This document shows positions 8,320 through 17,000 of a stretch of 64,000 nt of DNA, one piece after another. Numbering within the stretch: the stretch's first letter is position 1; each line of letters begins with the position of its first letter. This DNA is from an uncultured Macellibacteroides sp. (GTDB lineage: Bacteria > Bacteroidota > Bacteroidia > Bacteroidales > Tannerellaceae). Made by a program: the position numbers and the translations under genes. The DNA lies in NCBI RefSeq assembly GCF_963667135.1, contig NZ_OY762974.1:2914001-2978000 (forward strand), given 5' to 3'. The notes beneath the pieces are model-generated. The model did no database searches. It was not told where the DNA came from and saw only the letters and a program-made list of their open reading frames with translations.

Positions 8320-8350
8320 CAAAGATAATGAACTTTATTATTAAAACGAA
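8320..8350 (-). promoter_or_regulatory. Promoter of the DUF418 gene
   Basis: On the minus strand TATCTTTG (8327-8320) matches the -7 element, and TTCG (8350-8347) matches TTTG at three of four positions with a 19-base spacer. The DUF418 start codon is 24 bases downstream. The -33 element overlaps the end of the DUF2490 gene. Confidence 0.55.
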
Positions 8351-9027
8351 TAGGTATAACTAATTGACAAGGCATCAAAAGAATAGTTGTTATTATCTTT
8401 TATTTCGCTATCTCTCAGATACCCTGCATCAATTTGGTGATGTTTGGTTATATCGTATTCAAGACCTGCACTGTAGCGGTTCTTGTAATGAACCGGATCT
8501 GTTCCGTTGGATAGCCTTTGATACATCTCGAATGTTACGTAAGGACGGAGACGGATTCCTTGAATCTTGTACTTTAAACCAAAACGGCTTCTATATACCC
8601 ACTTTGTATTATCCAGATCTTCTTCGTTGGTTGCATCAGAAAATGTACCCTGAACGCCTGTTCTCAGACTGGCAGTAAATCCCGCGAACGTATAACTGCC
8701 CGTTGCCAAAAACTTAAAACGATTCCGGTATTGATTGCCACCACTATTTTTGAAGTCAGAAATCAACTGATAACCGGTAAATATTTTAATATGCTTTATA
8801 AGGTCGTAGTTTATACCAATTGCTCCCCTTAGCTGGTCAGCTTGCGAAGCACCGTCTTTGAGGCGGTATTCAAGATTTCCAGTCAGTTGCCATTTCTTCG
8901 ATAGATTTGCTTCTACTCCGGTGGAACTCCACACTCCCCAGTCACTTTTCTGTGCAGATGCTGTATCGCTAAGTAACACAACGAACAAAGCACATATGAA
9001 CCATTTCTTATTGTCTATCGCTATCAT
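8341..9027 (-). CDS. DUF2490 outer-membrane beta-barrel protein
   Basis: A 228-residue exported protein with a signal peptide ending in SDTASA (about residue 25). The mature sequence is a run of amphipathic strands (NLEYRLKDG, FKFLATGSYTFAGFTASLRTGVQ, HHQIDAGYLRDSE) and ends in SISYTYSF, with terminal Phe as expected for a barrel. This is the DUF2490 pattern. It is the last gene of the minus-strand group with the DUF4956 and VTC-domain genes, 23 bases after the former, so it may be the outer-membrane part of the same process. Substrate unknown. Confidence 0.82.
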   Translation of the reverse strand: MIAIDNKKWFICALFVVLLSDTASAQKSDWGVWSSTGVEANLSKKWQLTGNLEYRLKDGASQADQLRGAIGINYDLIKHIKIFTGYQLISDFKNSGGNQYRNRFKFLATGSYTFAGFTASLRTGVQGTFSDATNEEDLDNTKWVYRSRFGLKYKIQGIRLRPYVTFEMYQRLSNGTDPVHYKNRYSAGLEYDITKHHQIDAGYLRDSEIKDNNNYSFDALSISYTYSF

Positions 9028-9050
9028 CTAATTTGTTGTTAATCCGTTAT

Positions 9051-9716
9051 TTATTGCTTATATTTATCAATCAGATCTGCCGTGTTCTCTTCCACTTCTT
9101 TGGAAGCATAAGAAATAGTTAGTATAGCCGAATCTTTGATGTAGTCTACTGTCCCGATTTCAATTCGGATAATCTTAAGTCCAAGCCGGTTTTCAAGATC
9201 GGCTTTCAGTTCTTCATCCTTCCCGGCTTTTACCAGCTTAATATTATCATAAATAACCATCTTGGTGGAGATGTGACGGATAAATATATCACTCTCAAAA
9301 ATCCAGCAAAGAATAATAAACATGGTATTTGTAAAAAGAAGCTCAGCATAGCTTATTTTTTTATTAGCCAGCGCATTGATAACCGTTAGACCGATGATGA
9401 CGAACAAATAGGTCATTTCCTTAATGGGAATAGTGATAGTCCGGTAACGGATAATACCAAAAATAGCAAACAACCCCAAGGCAAAACCCACCTGAAGCTT
9501 TACATTATCCAGCAAAATAACAAGAAAAAACACCGTCATGCTAATAAGACTGAAGGTCATCAGATAGTCTTTTCGTTGTGCTTTTCGATAGTAGAAGTAG
9601 TAAATGATAAAACCGGTAACCAAGAGATTGAACAAAAACCGGATAATGAGGTTTGCAAAATTAATGGAGTCGTACGCATATACTCCGAACAATTTATAAT
9701 CTATCAGATTTTCCAT
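9051..9716 (-). CDS. DUF4956 membrane protein
   Basis: A 221-residue protein with about four membrane helices in the first 150 residues (FLFNLLVTGFIIYYFYY, MTVFFLVILL, ALGLFAIFGIIRYR, YLFVIIGLTVINAL) and a soluble ferredoxin-fold-like tail. FAIFGIIRYRTITIPIKEMTYLFVI is the DUF4956 signature. In many bacteria this family is encoded next to VTC-domain polyphosphate polymerases; here its start overlaps the end of that gene by 23 bases, which implies translational coupling. A role in membrane handling of the polymer is inferred only. Confidence 0.85.
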   Translation of the reverse strand: MENLIDYKLFGVYAYDSINFANLIIRFLFNLLVTGFIIYYFYYRKAQRKDYLMTFSLISMTVFFLVILLDNVKLQVGFALGLFAIFGIIRYRTITIPIKEMTYLFVIIGLTVINALANKKISYAELLFTNTMFIILCWIFESDIFIRHISTKMVIYDNIKLVKAGKDEELKADLENRLGLKIIRIEIGTVDYIKDSAILTISYASKEVEENTADLIDKYKQ

Positions 9717-10482
9717 TTTGAACTTTTATAAAATGAGTATAAGTAGGTTTGTATTTTTTGAAGGTGAATTTGCTATTTAGCAAGAGAGTCCCCACACAGT
9801 ACTTGCTCATTCCGCTTCTTCGGATGTTCTTTTCTTTCAAAAGACTTCCAAGAGGTGAATCAGAACGTTTAGATTGTTTCATTTCCAGTATCACCACCTG
9901 TAGGAACGTAGGAGTTTCGTGTCCTTCTTCTGATCTGAACCGAAGATTAAAATCGAGTGTAACCCGTTCCGTTTTCTCCTTGTTAACTAACGTAATCCGG
10001 TCAAAATAGTTTGTCAGCCTCCGCTTTAAACTGGTAAAGCAAAAGGGAGTCTGGCTAACAAAGGAACATAAAGGATTTTCTTTGCTATCATCCGAACCGA
10101 TAGGAATCCTTTTTTTTAAGGTTCGCCCATTGTTCCCCTTCTTCTTTATTTCAAAAAACTTCAGGTTATTTTGCGAGTAACACCGCTCCCTTATCTTAAA
10201 CCGCGGATAACGACCGGTTACGTGTGCATGGAACATTTGCCAATCATCCGTGTCGTAATAAACAGAATTGTATGAACCCACTCTTTGAGATACGATTTCC
10301 AAAACCGAATACGAATTAATTAATTGTTGCAATAACGCAACGGCCTCTTCAATCCGCATTACATACTTTGTATCAATACGATTCATCAGTTTAACTGCTT
10401 CCATCTCGTCCAGTGATACAGAATCGAATTGCTGGATAAGAGACAACACGTCTTCATACGTTCTTTTTTGATCGCTTCTCAT
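9694..10482 (-). CDS. VTC-domain polyphosphate polymerase-like protein
   Basis: A 262-residue soluble protein with the VTC tunnel-fold domain. Recognisable elements are KLMNRIDTKYVMRIEE near residue 31, YYDTDDWQMFHAH, a basic RYPRFKIRERCY strand, FEIKKKGNNGRTLKKRI, a later LDFNLRF strand and VVILEMKQSK, the last bearing the acidic and basic residues that in yeast Vtc4 line the tunnel and bind metal and polyphosphate. Bacterial members are annotated as polyphosphate polymerases. It is the first gene of the minus-strand trio with DUF4956 and DUF2490. A -7-like box lies only 5 bases before its ATG, so the transcript may be almost leaderless, or the real promoter may be further up. Confidence 0.85.
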   Translation of the reverse strand: MRSDQKRTYEDVLSLIQQFDSVSLDEMEAVKLMNRIDTKYVMRIEEAVALLQQLINSYSVLEIVSQRVGSYNSVYYDTDDWQMFHAHVTGRYPRFKIRERCYSQNNLKFFEIKKKGNNGRTLKKRIPIGSDDSKENPLCSFVSQTPFCFTSLKRRLTNYFDRITLVNKEKTERVTLDFNLRFRSEEGHETPTFLQVVILEMKQSKRSDSPLGSLLKEKNIRRSGMSKYCVGTLLLNSKFTFKKYKPTYTHFIKVQNGKSDRL

Positions 10483-10487
10483 GTTAG

Positions 10488-10495
10488 CAAATATA
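10488..10495 (-). promoter_or_regulatory. Candidate -7 element for the polyphosphate gene trio
   Basis: Reading the minus strand, TATATTTG matches TAnnTTTG. It lies 5 bases before the start codon at 10482, so use of this box would give a leaderless or nearly leaderless mRNA. No -33 match at the usual spacing. Confidence 0.3.
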
Positions 10496-10591
10496 CAAAC
10501 CTCAAGGTGATTGTAAAAAATAAATCAGCAGAGTAGCCTTATCGATCGATAAAAATGCGAGAATTATCTATGAATTAAAAACTAATTTCAA

Positions 10592-10599
10592 TATATTTG
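10592..10599 (+). promoter_or_regulatory. Candidate -7 element for the degenerate histidine kinase gene
   Basis: TATATTTG matches the -7 consensus and lies 15 bases before the ATG at 10615, leaving only a few bases of leader. No clear -33 element. Confidence 0.35.
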
Positions 10600-10614
10600 T
10601 AGTTTTAGTAAATA

Positions 10615-11466
10615 ATGGAAATAAAGCATACATATATACCATGGTTAGTTTGCTGCATATTGGCGGCTATTCTTATAGTTTTGCAGGGAATACTGCTCTA
10701 TAACAGCTATGATATATTGATGGACCATTTTTCTCATGGCATGGCTCTTCTTGTTCTTTCATCGTTATTGATTTTTTCCTTTTTTGTTTTCTGCTCTTTA
10801 TTCTTATTGTATTTGTTTTACAACAAACGATCGTTGGATGGTTTAAAAAAAGATTTTTTCAAGCAAGTTTCCTTTCAGTTGAAAGAACCTTTTCAAAAAG
10901 CTTACCATGCCAGCGATTTAAAAACAACTTTAGCCGAACTACACAGAGGCAACAACATCCTTCAGGTTATTATGGCTCTTTCGGAGGAACAGGAAGGTTT
11001 GCTGGAAGTCAATTTATCACAGTTTAATGTGGTAGAAGAACTGGAACTTCTTAAAGACAGGTATTTATCAGAAACAGCAATTCCGCTTACTATCAGAATA
11101 ACCGACAGACTAGAGTCTCCACTGGTTGAAGCAGATAAAGAACACCTGTTGCTTTGTGTTGGACTAGCCATTGAGTTTGTTCTCAGACACTCTCCCGAAA
11201 GTGCCTATATCCAACTGATAACGGATAAGAAAAAAAACGTTTTTTTCCTTTCAATTTTTGCAGATGGAATAAAGATAAATAAAGAGAAGAACAGCTATTA
11301 TGTGGAAACGAAAGAAGGGGAAATGAAGAAAATCAGTCAGCCTGAAATAGGATTATCCTACATACAAACGATTACTAAAAAGCAAAAAGGATGGATCGAG
11401 TTTGCCAATCATTTCAAACAAAATGATGAGTTCCGAATCTGTATCCCTCAGCCCCGAAAGTTATAA
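10615..11466 (+). CDS. Degenerate sensor histidine kinase (pseudokinase-like)
   Basis: A 283-residue protein with two membrane helices (about residues 9-31 and 43-65), followed by a region that aligns with a kinase dimerisation helix and ATPase domain. In the H-box the expected S-H-E-L-K-x-P reads VSFQLKEPF, so the phosphorylated His is replaced by Phe (near residue 90). The N-box region reads LLLCVGLAIEFVLRHSPE rather than the usual NLLxNAxKYSP, and the G1 motif DxGxG is not evident, while a G2-like IGLSYIQTI remains. It cannot be expected to autophosphorylate. It stands convergent with a LytTR regulator gene 4 bases away. It might be a scaffold or ligand sensor. The fold assignment is from motif spacing, not a search. 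Confidence 0.7.
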   Translation: MEIKHTYIPWLVCCILAAILIVLQGILLYNSYDILMDHFSHGMALLVLSSLLIFSFFVFCSLFLLYLFYNKRSLDGLKKDFFKQVSFQLKEPFQKAYHASDLKTTLAELHRGNNILQVIMALSEEQEGLLEVNLSQFNVVEELELLKDRYLSETAIPLTIRITDRLESPLVEADKEHLLLCVGLAIEFVLRHSPESAYIQLITDKKKNVFFLSIFADGIKINKEKNSYYVETKEGEMKKISQPEIGLSYIQTITKKQKGWIEFANHFKQNDEFRICIPQPRKL

Positions 11467-11470
11467 TATA

Positions 11471-12265
11471 TTACAAAGCAAGTCTTTCTTTCAGAAGCTT
11501 ATATCCGGCACTGCTTGCCCGAAGGCAAGTCCCGTTTTTTAGCAACACATGATACGTTTCTTTACCATACAACTCCACACGAAGAATCTGTTCAATGTTA
11601 ATAATGCACGACCTATGTATTCGTACAAAACGGTTCGAAGGCAAATGAGTCTCAAAGTACTTCATTGTTTGTTCTTTAAGATACTGCCCGTTGGGTGAGA
11701 ATAGGAGGACATAATCGCCCTCTGCCTGCAGGTAAATAAGTTCCTCCAGTCTGATTATGTGAATACGGGTACCCGACTTAACTGCTACATGGTCGGTAAT
11801 CTCTTGTGTTTGTTCAGCCAATGCGGGTGAATTTTGTACTTCTTGAACCAAAGCAACCTCATTGTTTTCCGTAATCCGACATAGTCTGTACCATTGAAGC
11901 AAGATAACCCAGGTCAGAATCCCCGCAATAACCCGAAAAGGAAGCGAATAAATAAAAAAAGAATAGATAGACTGATCTTTAAAATGACAAAGATACAGGC
12001 TGGCATACGTAATGAATAACCAGAAGCCAATAACAGCTAAGGTTAGCAACACATCCAGCAACAGCGAACGGCTTACATCCAACATATACCAAAGAAAATA
12101 GCCGAAACAACTTAACCAAAGAACAGAGAAGAGACTATCGGCCACAGTTTCCTCCAGTGGAGCGTTTCCGTAATACATAAGAAACGCCCACTGAACCGAA
12201 GCTGTAAGCAGAATCAGTACTCCGCCAAATATTTTTACCTTTGTAGACGCAAGGAATGGGTGCAT
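11471..12265 (-). CDS. Membrane-bound LytTR-family transcriptional regulator
   Basis: A 264-residue protein with four predicted membrane helices in the first 130 residues and a C-terminal LytTR DNA-binding domain (about 165-262). The domain shows LEELIYLQAEGDYVLLF, FETHLPSNRFVRIHRSCIIN and LRASSAGYKLLKERL, the typical LytTR blocks. There is no receiver domain, so it is likely controlled directly through its membrane part. It follows the LiaF-like gene by 12 bases on the same strand, probably under the promoter at 13083-13114. Membrane-tethered LytTR regulators next to LiaF-like proteins suggest an envelope-stress circuit. Confidence 0.88.
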   Translation of the reverse strand: MHPFLASTKVKIFGGVLILLTASVQWAFLMYYGNAPLEETVADSLFSVLWLSCFGYFLWYMLDVSRSLLLDVLLTLAVIGFWLFITYASLYLCHFKDQSIYSFFIYSLPFRVIAGILTWVILLQWYRLCRITENNEVALVQEVQNSPALAEQTQEITDHVAVKSGTRIHIIRLEELIYLQAEGDYVLLFSPNGQYLKEQTMKYFETHLPSNRFVRIHRSCIINIEQILRVELYGKETYHVLLKNGTCLRASSAGYKLLKERLAL

Positions 12266-12277
12266 GCTTTACTTAGA

Positions 12278-13054
12278 TTATCCTTTTATTTCCAGGCTTC
12301 CGAAAGTTACTGTACCCCGTATAACAAGTGTGCGGCTACTGTCTGTTTCCGTGCTCGTCATAAACCGTTTATCATCCGACGAACCCAGGAAAGGACGTGT
12401 TTCGTTACGGACATTCCAACCAATGGGAACATACAACTCAATGCTGCCAAAATAGCAATTCACGTTTATCACCGTGTTTCCGTAAGGCAATGAGCTTTTA
12501 CGCAAATCAATCCGGGTGGCACCAAATCCGTTTTCAATATAACCACCGTTAAATACAGGATCCAGTACTATACGCTGTACATCGCCAAAGGTATTCCTGG
12601 AATCAACATACCCGTCTTTTCCTTCATATACCGTTGTGAATTCATGATGGTGATGATAATCACGTCGTTCATGAGACTCATACCCGTCATCTCTGTTTCT
12701 TTTTTTCATCAGGAGTCCGATCCCTAAAAGAATAAAGATTATCGGCCAGAAAGTAAACATCATCCCATGATCAATGAATCCCATATCCTGAGCCATAAAT
12801 ACACAACCTAAAAGAAGAAGCACAAAACCACCCGGATAATTTTTGCTGGCAAGTAAAATAATTCCGATAACGATTAATAGCGTCTGCCAGGAAACAAGAA
12901 AACTAAAAATCGAATGATCGATCATGTTCATATTTCTAGCCAAGAACAGGAAGCCCCCAATAATAAACAGAATGGGGATAAGAACAGATTTAGGTGTGCC
13001 CGACTTAGGTTGTCTGGGTTCCTGGGGTTGCTGAGGAGGATCAATAATTTCCAT
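12278..13054 (-). CDS. LiaF-like membrane protein (DUF5668 plus LiaF C-terminal beta domain)
   Basis: A 258-residue protein: a proline-rich cytoplasmic start, four short membrane helices (about 24-110) in the DUF5668/LiaF arrangement, a charged His-rich linker (ESHERRDYHHHHEF), and a C-terminal beta-helical domain (about 160-258) with YIENGFGATRIDLRKSSL, YFGSIELYVP and TVTFGSLEIKG. The repeating strands match the LiaF-like C-terminal domain. In Firmicutes LiaF inhibits the LiaRS envelope-stress system. Here the adjacent regulator is a membrane LytTR protein, so a similar inhibitory or sensing role is inferred. Confidence 0.85.
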   Translation of the reverse strand: MEIIDPPQQPQEPRQPKSGTPKSVLIPILFIIGGFLFLARNMNMIDHSIFSFLVSWQTLLIVIGIILLASKNYPGGFVLLLLGCVFMAQDMGFIDHGMMFTFWPIIFILLGIGLLMKKRNRDDGYESHERRDYHHHHEFTTVYEGKDGYVDSRNTFGDVQRIVLDPVFNGGYIENGFGATRIDLRKSSLPYGNTVINVNCYFGSIELYVPIGWNVRNETRPFLGSSDDKRFMTSTETDSSRTLVIRGTVTFGSLEIKG

Positions 13055-13082
13055 AATTCATTTGTATTAAATTAATATACCG

Positions 13083-13114
13083 CAAATGTATAGCTGGTCT
13101 TTTCATTAAACAAT
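13083..13114 (-). promoter_or_regulatory. Promoter of the LiaF-like/LytTR operon
   Basis: On the minus strand TACATTTG (13090-13083) matches the -7 element, with ATTG (13114-13111) as a three-of-four -33 match and a 20-base spacer. A hairpin-forming TTAGCC/GGCTAA repeat (13120-13138) lies immediately upstream and may be an operator. Confidence 0.5.
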
Positions 13115-13263
13115 AGAAATTAGCCCATTAGCGGCTAAAAAGCGATGAACAACGGAAAAACCCCGACGATTTACGACTCATCATTGGCAAAGATAATAAA
13201 ATACCTGAAGTCAAACTCTAAGTTACTGAATAATCAATTTCGAAAGATCATAGGTTTTATTGT

Positions 13264-13294
13264 GTTGCAAGATTCTTAAATTGATTTATCTTTA
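13264..13294 (+). promoter_or_regulatory. Candidate promoter for the SDR/hybrid sensor pair
   Basis: GTTG (13264-13267), a 19-base spacer and TATCTTTA (13287-13294) match the Bacteroidetes -33/-7 pattern with one mismatch in each element. The first gene starts at 13352. Confidence 0.4.
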
Positions 13295-13351
13295 TATCCA
13301 AATAAAGGTTTTGCACAAAAAAGATACCTTGAAGAAATAAAGCACTATCAA

Positions 13352-14080
13352 ATGAAACGAGTAATAATAATAGGAGGTACCTCTGGCATAGGATACCATT
13401 TAGCGAAAGGATATCTAAAAAAAGGATGGAGGGTAGGCGTGGCAGGCAGACGCGAAAAGGAATTGGAAACCTTACGTACAGAAGCTCCTGAAATGATAGA
13501 AATACAACCGTTGGATGTAACCAGTGAAGATGCTTCCGAAAAATTGCAGTTGCTTATAAATAAGCTGGGCGGGATGGATCTGTTTGTGCTAAGTGCCGGT
13601 ATAGGTCACCAGAACCGGCAGCTAAATCCTGAGATAGAAATCAATACTGCGAAAACCAACGTGGTAGGTTTTATTCGAATGGTAACCACCGCTTTTCATT
13701 ATTTTAAAGAACAAGGCAAAGGACACTTGTCTGTAATCAGTTCTGTTGCCGGCACCAAAGGTTTGGGTGTTGCCCCGGCATACTCGGCAACCAAGGGGTT
13801 TCAGAATCTTTACATGGACGCTCTGGCGCAGCAAGCACACATGGAAAAGCTACACATCACCTTTACAGATATACGCCCCGGCTTCGTGGAAACCGATCTT
13901 TTAAAAACCGGGACTTATCCCATGTTGATGAAACCCGGTAAGGTGGCAAAACAGATTATGAAAGCACTGAAAAAGAAGAAACGAGTTGTGGTAATCGACT
14001 ACAGATACGCGGTAATCGTTTTTTTCTGGCGACTGGTTCCACGATGGATTTGGGAAAGAGTATCGGTCAAAAACAAGTAA
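13352..14080 (+). CDS. Short-chain dehydrogenase/reductase
   Basis: A 242-residue NAD(P)-dependent oxidoreductase of the classical SDR family. The cofactor motif GGTSGIGYHLAKGY is at residues 8-21, the structural LSAGIG (NNAG equivalent) near 77-82, the catalytic Ser in VISSVAG near 130, and the YSATKGF catalytic Tyr/Lys near 144-148. DIRPGFVETDL follows. A basic, hydrophobic tail (YAVIVFFWRLVPRWIW) could associate with the membrane, as in some lipid or sterol SDRs. Substrate unknown. It is followed 2 bases later by the hybrid sensor gene, so the pair is co-transcribed, though a link to carbohydrate use is not obvious. Confidence 0.9.
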   Translation: MKRVIIIGGTSGIGYHLAKGYLKKGWRVGVAGRREKELETLRTEAPEMIEIQPLDVTSEDASEKLQLLINKLGGMDLFVLSAGIGHQNRQLNPEIEINTAKTNVVGFIRMVTTAFHYFKEQGKGHLSVISSVAGTKGLGVAPAYSATKGFQNLYMDALAQQAHMEKLHITFTDIRPGFVETDLLKTGTYPMLMKPGKVAKQIMKALKKKKRVVVIDYRYAVIVFFWRLVPRWIWERVSVKNK

Positions 14081-14082
14081 AA

Positions 14083-17000
14083 ATGGGAAAACGTTTTCAC
14101 TCTATTGTCTGCATACTCATATTCTCTTTGGCAACCAACTTTGTCTGGGGGATAACGACAGATAAAGATAAAAAATATTATTTCCAGCGATTGAATATCA
14201 GCGACGGGCTTTCTCAAAATACTATCCATGATATTTTGCAGGATAGTCAGGGATTTATGTGGTTTGGAACCAAAGACGGCTTAAACAGGTATGATGGTCT
14301 TTCTATTCGGGTTTTTCGTAAAGAAGGAGGTACACTTGGTAATAATTTTATTACTACGCTTTACGAAGACACCAAAGGAAATATCTGGGTAGGTACAGAT
14401 GCAGGAGTATATGTGTACTCCCGCGAAACGGAATCCTTCCGACCGTTTTTAGTCAAAAGCAGTGAAAATACGGTTATAATGCATCCTGTAACAAGCATTA
14501 TCGGAGATAAAGAGGGTAATATCTGGATTTCAGTCGATTCGCAGGGACTGTTCTGTTATAAACCAGAACAAAATACGCTCCAGAATTACTTGTTCAACAA
14601 ATCTAAGCAGACTGTCTCAGGAAATGTTACCCATTTTTTGTTCGATCAAAAAGGCAGATGCTGGATAAGTATATATTCAGATAATCTCTATTACACAGAC
14701 GATCACTTTAAAACGCTCAAACCATTTGTTTCCGATACTGGCGACAACCCATTTAAGGACGATATCATCAACAAGATTATTGCTGGTCCACACCAATCCT
14801 TGTTTGTAGGATCTTCGAAAGGGGGACTTAAGGAAATCAATCTGCAAACAGGTAAAGTGCGCGACCTTTTATCCGAAATAAAAGCAAAAGAACCTGTTTA
14901 CGTGCGTGAGATTGCTTTCAATTCGGACGATGAACTTTGGATAGGTACAGAGTCGGGACTCTATATATACAATATGTATACAGGGAAAATTATTCATTTG
15001 CTTAACGACGACGGAGATAACTATTCATTGTCCGATAATGCAATCTATTCCCTTTATAAAGACAGGGAAGGAGGAATGTGGATCGGATCTTTCTTCGGAG
15101 GACTTAATTATTACCCCAAAGGGTATACTTACTTTGAGAAGTTTTATCCTCAGGGAGCAGATGGATTCAAATTCGGCAAAAGGGTTCGCGAATTCTGCAA
15201 AGGAAATGATGGTACTATTTGGATAGGAACAGAAGATAAAGGATTATTTAATTTTAATCCGTCAACAGGCAGGATTCAACCTTTTGTTAACCCCAAGATA
15301 CATAACAATGTGCATGGACTTTGTCTTGACGGCGATTACCTGTGGGTGGGAACTTTTTCGAAAGGACTTAACCGGATTCATTTAAAAAATAAAGAAGTAA
15401 AAACCTACGTTAAAGCAATCGGAGAGAATACGTTAAATTCGAACGATATTTTTACCATTTACCGTTCCAAAACAGGTGTTTTGTGGGTAGGTACTACCTA
15501 CGGATTGCTTACTTATAACAGACAGACCGACGATTTTACCTGTATAAGTGAACTGAATGGGATCTTTGTTTATGATATTCAGGAAGATTATTCCGGAAAT
15601 CTTTGGATTGCAACCTATGCAAATGGCGTTTATTACTTAGATCAGTCAACAAAAAGATGGAATCAGTTTGTACACAATAAAAATAATCTACACAGTTTGC
15701 CTAACGATAAAGTGCTCAGTATTTTCGAAGACAGCAAGAAAAGGCTTTGGTTTACTACGCAAGGAGGAGGTTTTTGCCAGTACGATGAAAACAACAAACA
15801 ATTTATTCGATACGATTCTAAGTCTTTAAGTATCCCATCCAACATTGTTTTCAATATAATTGAAGATAATACCGGAATATTTTGGGTAACCACCAACAAC
15901 GGGCTTCTTTCTTTTAATCCCGAAACATTGGCCACCCAAATATATACCGTTTCCAGCGGATTGTTAAGTAACCAGTTTAACTACCAGTCAGGCTATAAAG
16001 ACGATTCAGGGAAAATATATGCAGGAAGCATTAATGGATTTATCGGATTCGATCCCGCTCAATTTACAGAGAATAATTACACCCCCCCGGTTGTTATAAC
16101 AGACTTTTTGCTGTTCAACCGTCAGGTTACGGTAGGCGCCAAAAAATCACCGCTAACAAAAAGCATTACTTTATCGAAACAAATAACCTTAAAATCCAAT
16201 CAGAATTCATTTTCATTCCGGATTGCAGCGCTAAGTTATCAGTCTCCGAAAATGAACCAACTCATGTACAAGCTCGAGGGATTCGACAAAGAATGGTTTA
16301 GTGCAAAAGAAGCACCGGTTATCAACTATTCGAACTTACCCTATGGCACTTATACCTTTATGGTAAAAGGATCGAACAGCGACGGATTGTGGAACGAAAC
16401 ACCAACCACCCTACGAATTCGTATTCTTCCGCCATTCTATTTATCCTATGGGGCATTTGCCGGCTATTTTCTGATTGGCATACTCATAATCTATGGAATT
16501 TTCAGATACCTGAAAAAACGGAGTGCTCAGAAACACCGCCTTCAGATGGATAAATTTGAACGAGAAAAAGAACGGGAACTATATAAATCTAAAATAGATT
16601 TCTTTACCCACGTGGCGCACGAAATCAGGACACCTTTAACCCTGATCAAAAGCCCGTTGGAAAATGTACTGAAAGAAAATAAATTTGAACCGGAGGTAAA
16701 AGAAGACCTTCAGATAATGAGTCAGAATACCAACCGGCTGCTCGATTTAACCAATCAGCTGTTGGATTTCAGAAAAACGGAAAACGAACAATTCAGACTT
16801 AGCTATGTGGATTGTAATATCTCAGATATACTATCAGCCATTCACATTCGGTTTATCCCCCTTGCCAAACAGAGGGGAATTGATTTCACCCTCGATCTTC
16901 CTGAACAAACCCTCTATGCTTCCTGCGACCGTGAAGCGTTGATGAAAATAGTAAGCAACCTATTCTCCAATGCTGTAAACCATGCCGAAAGCTACATCAA

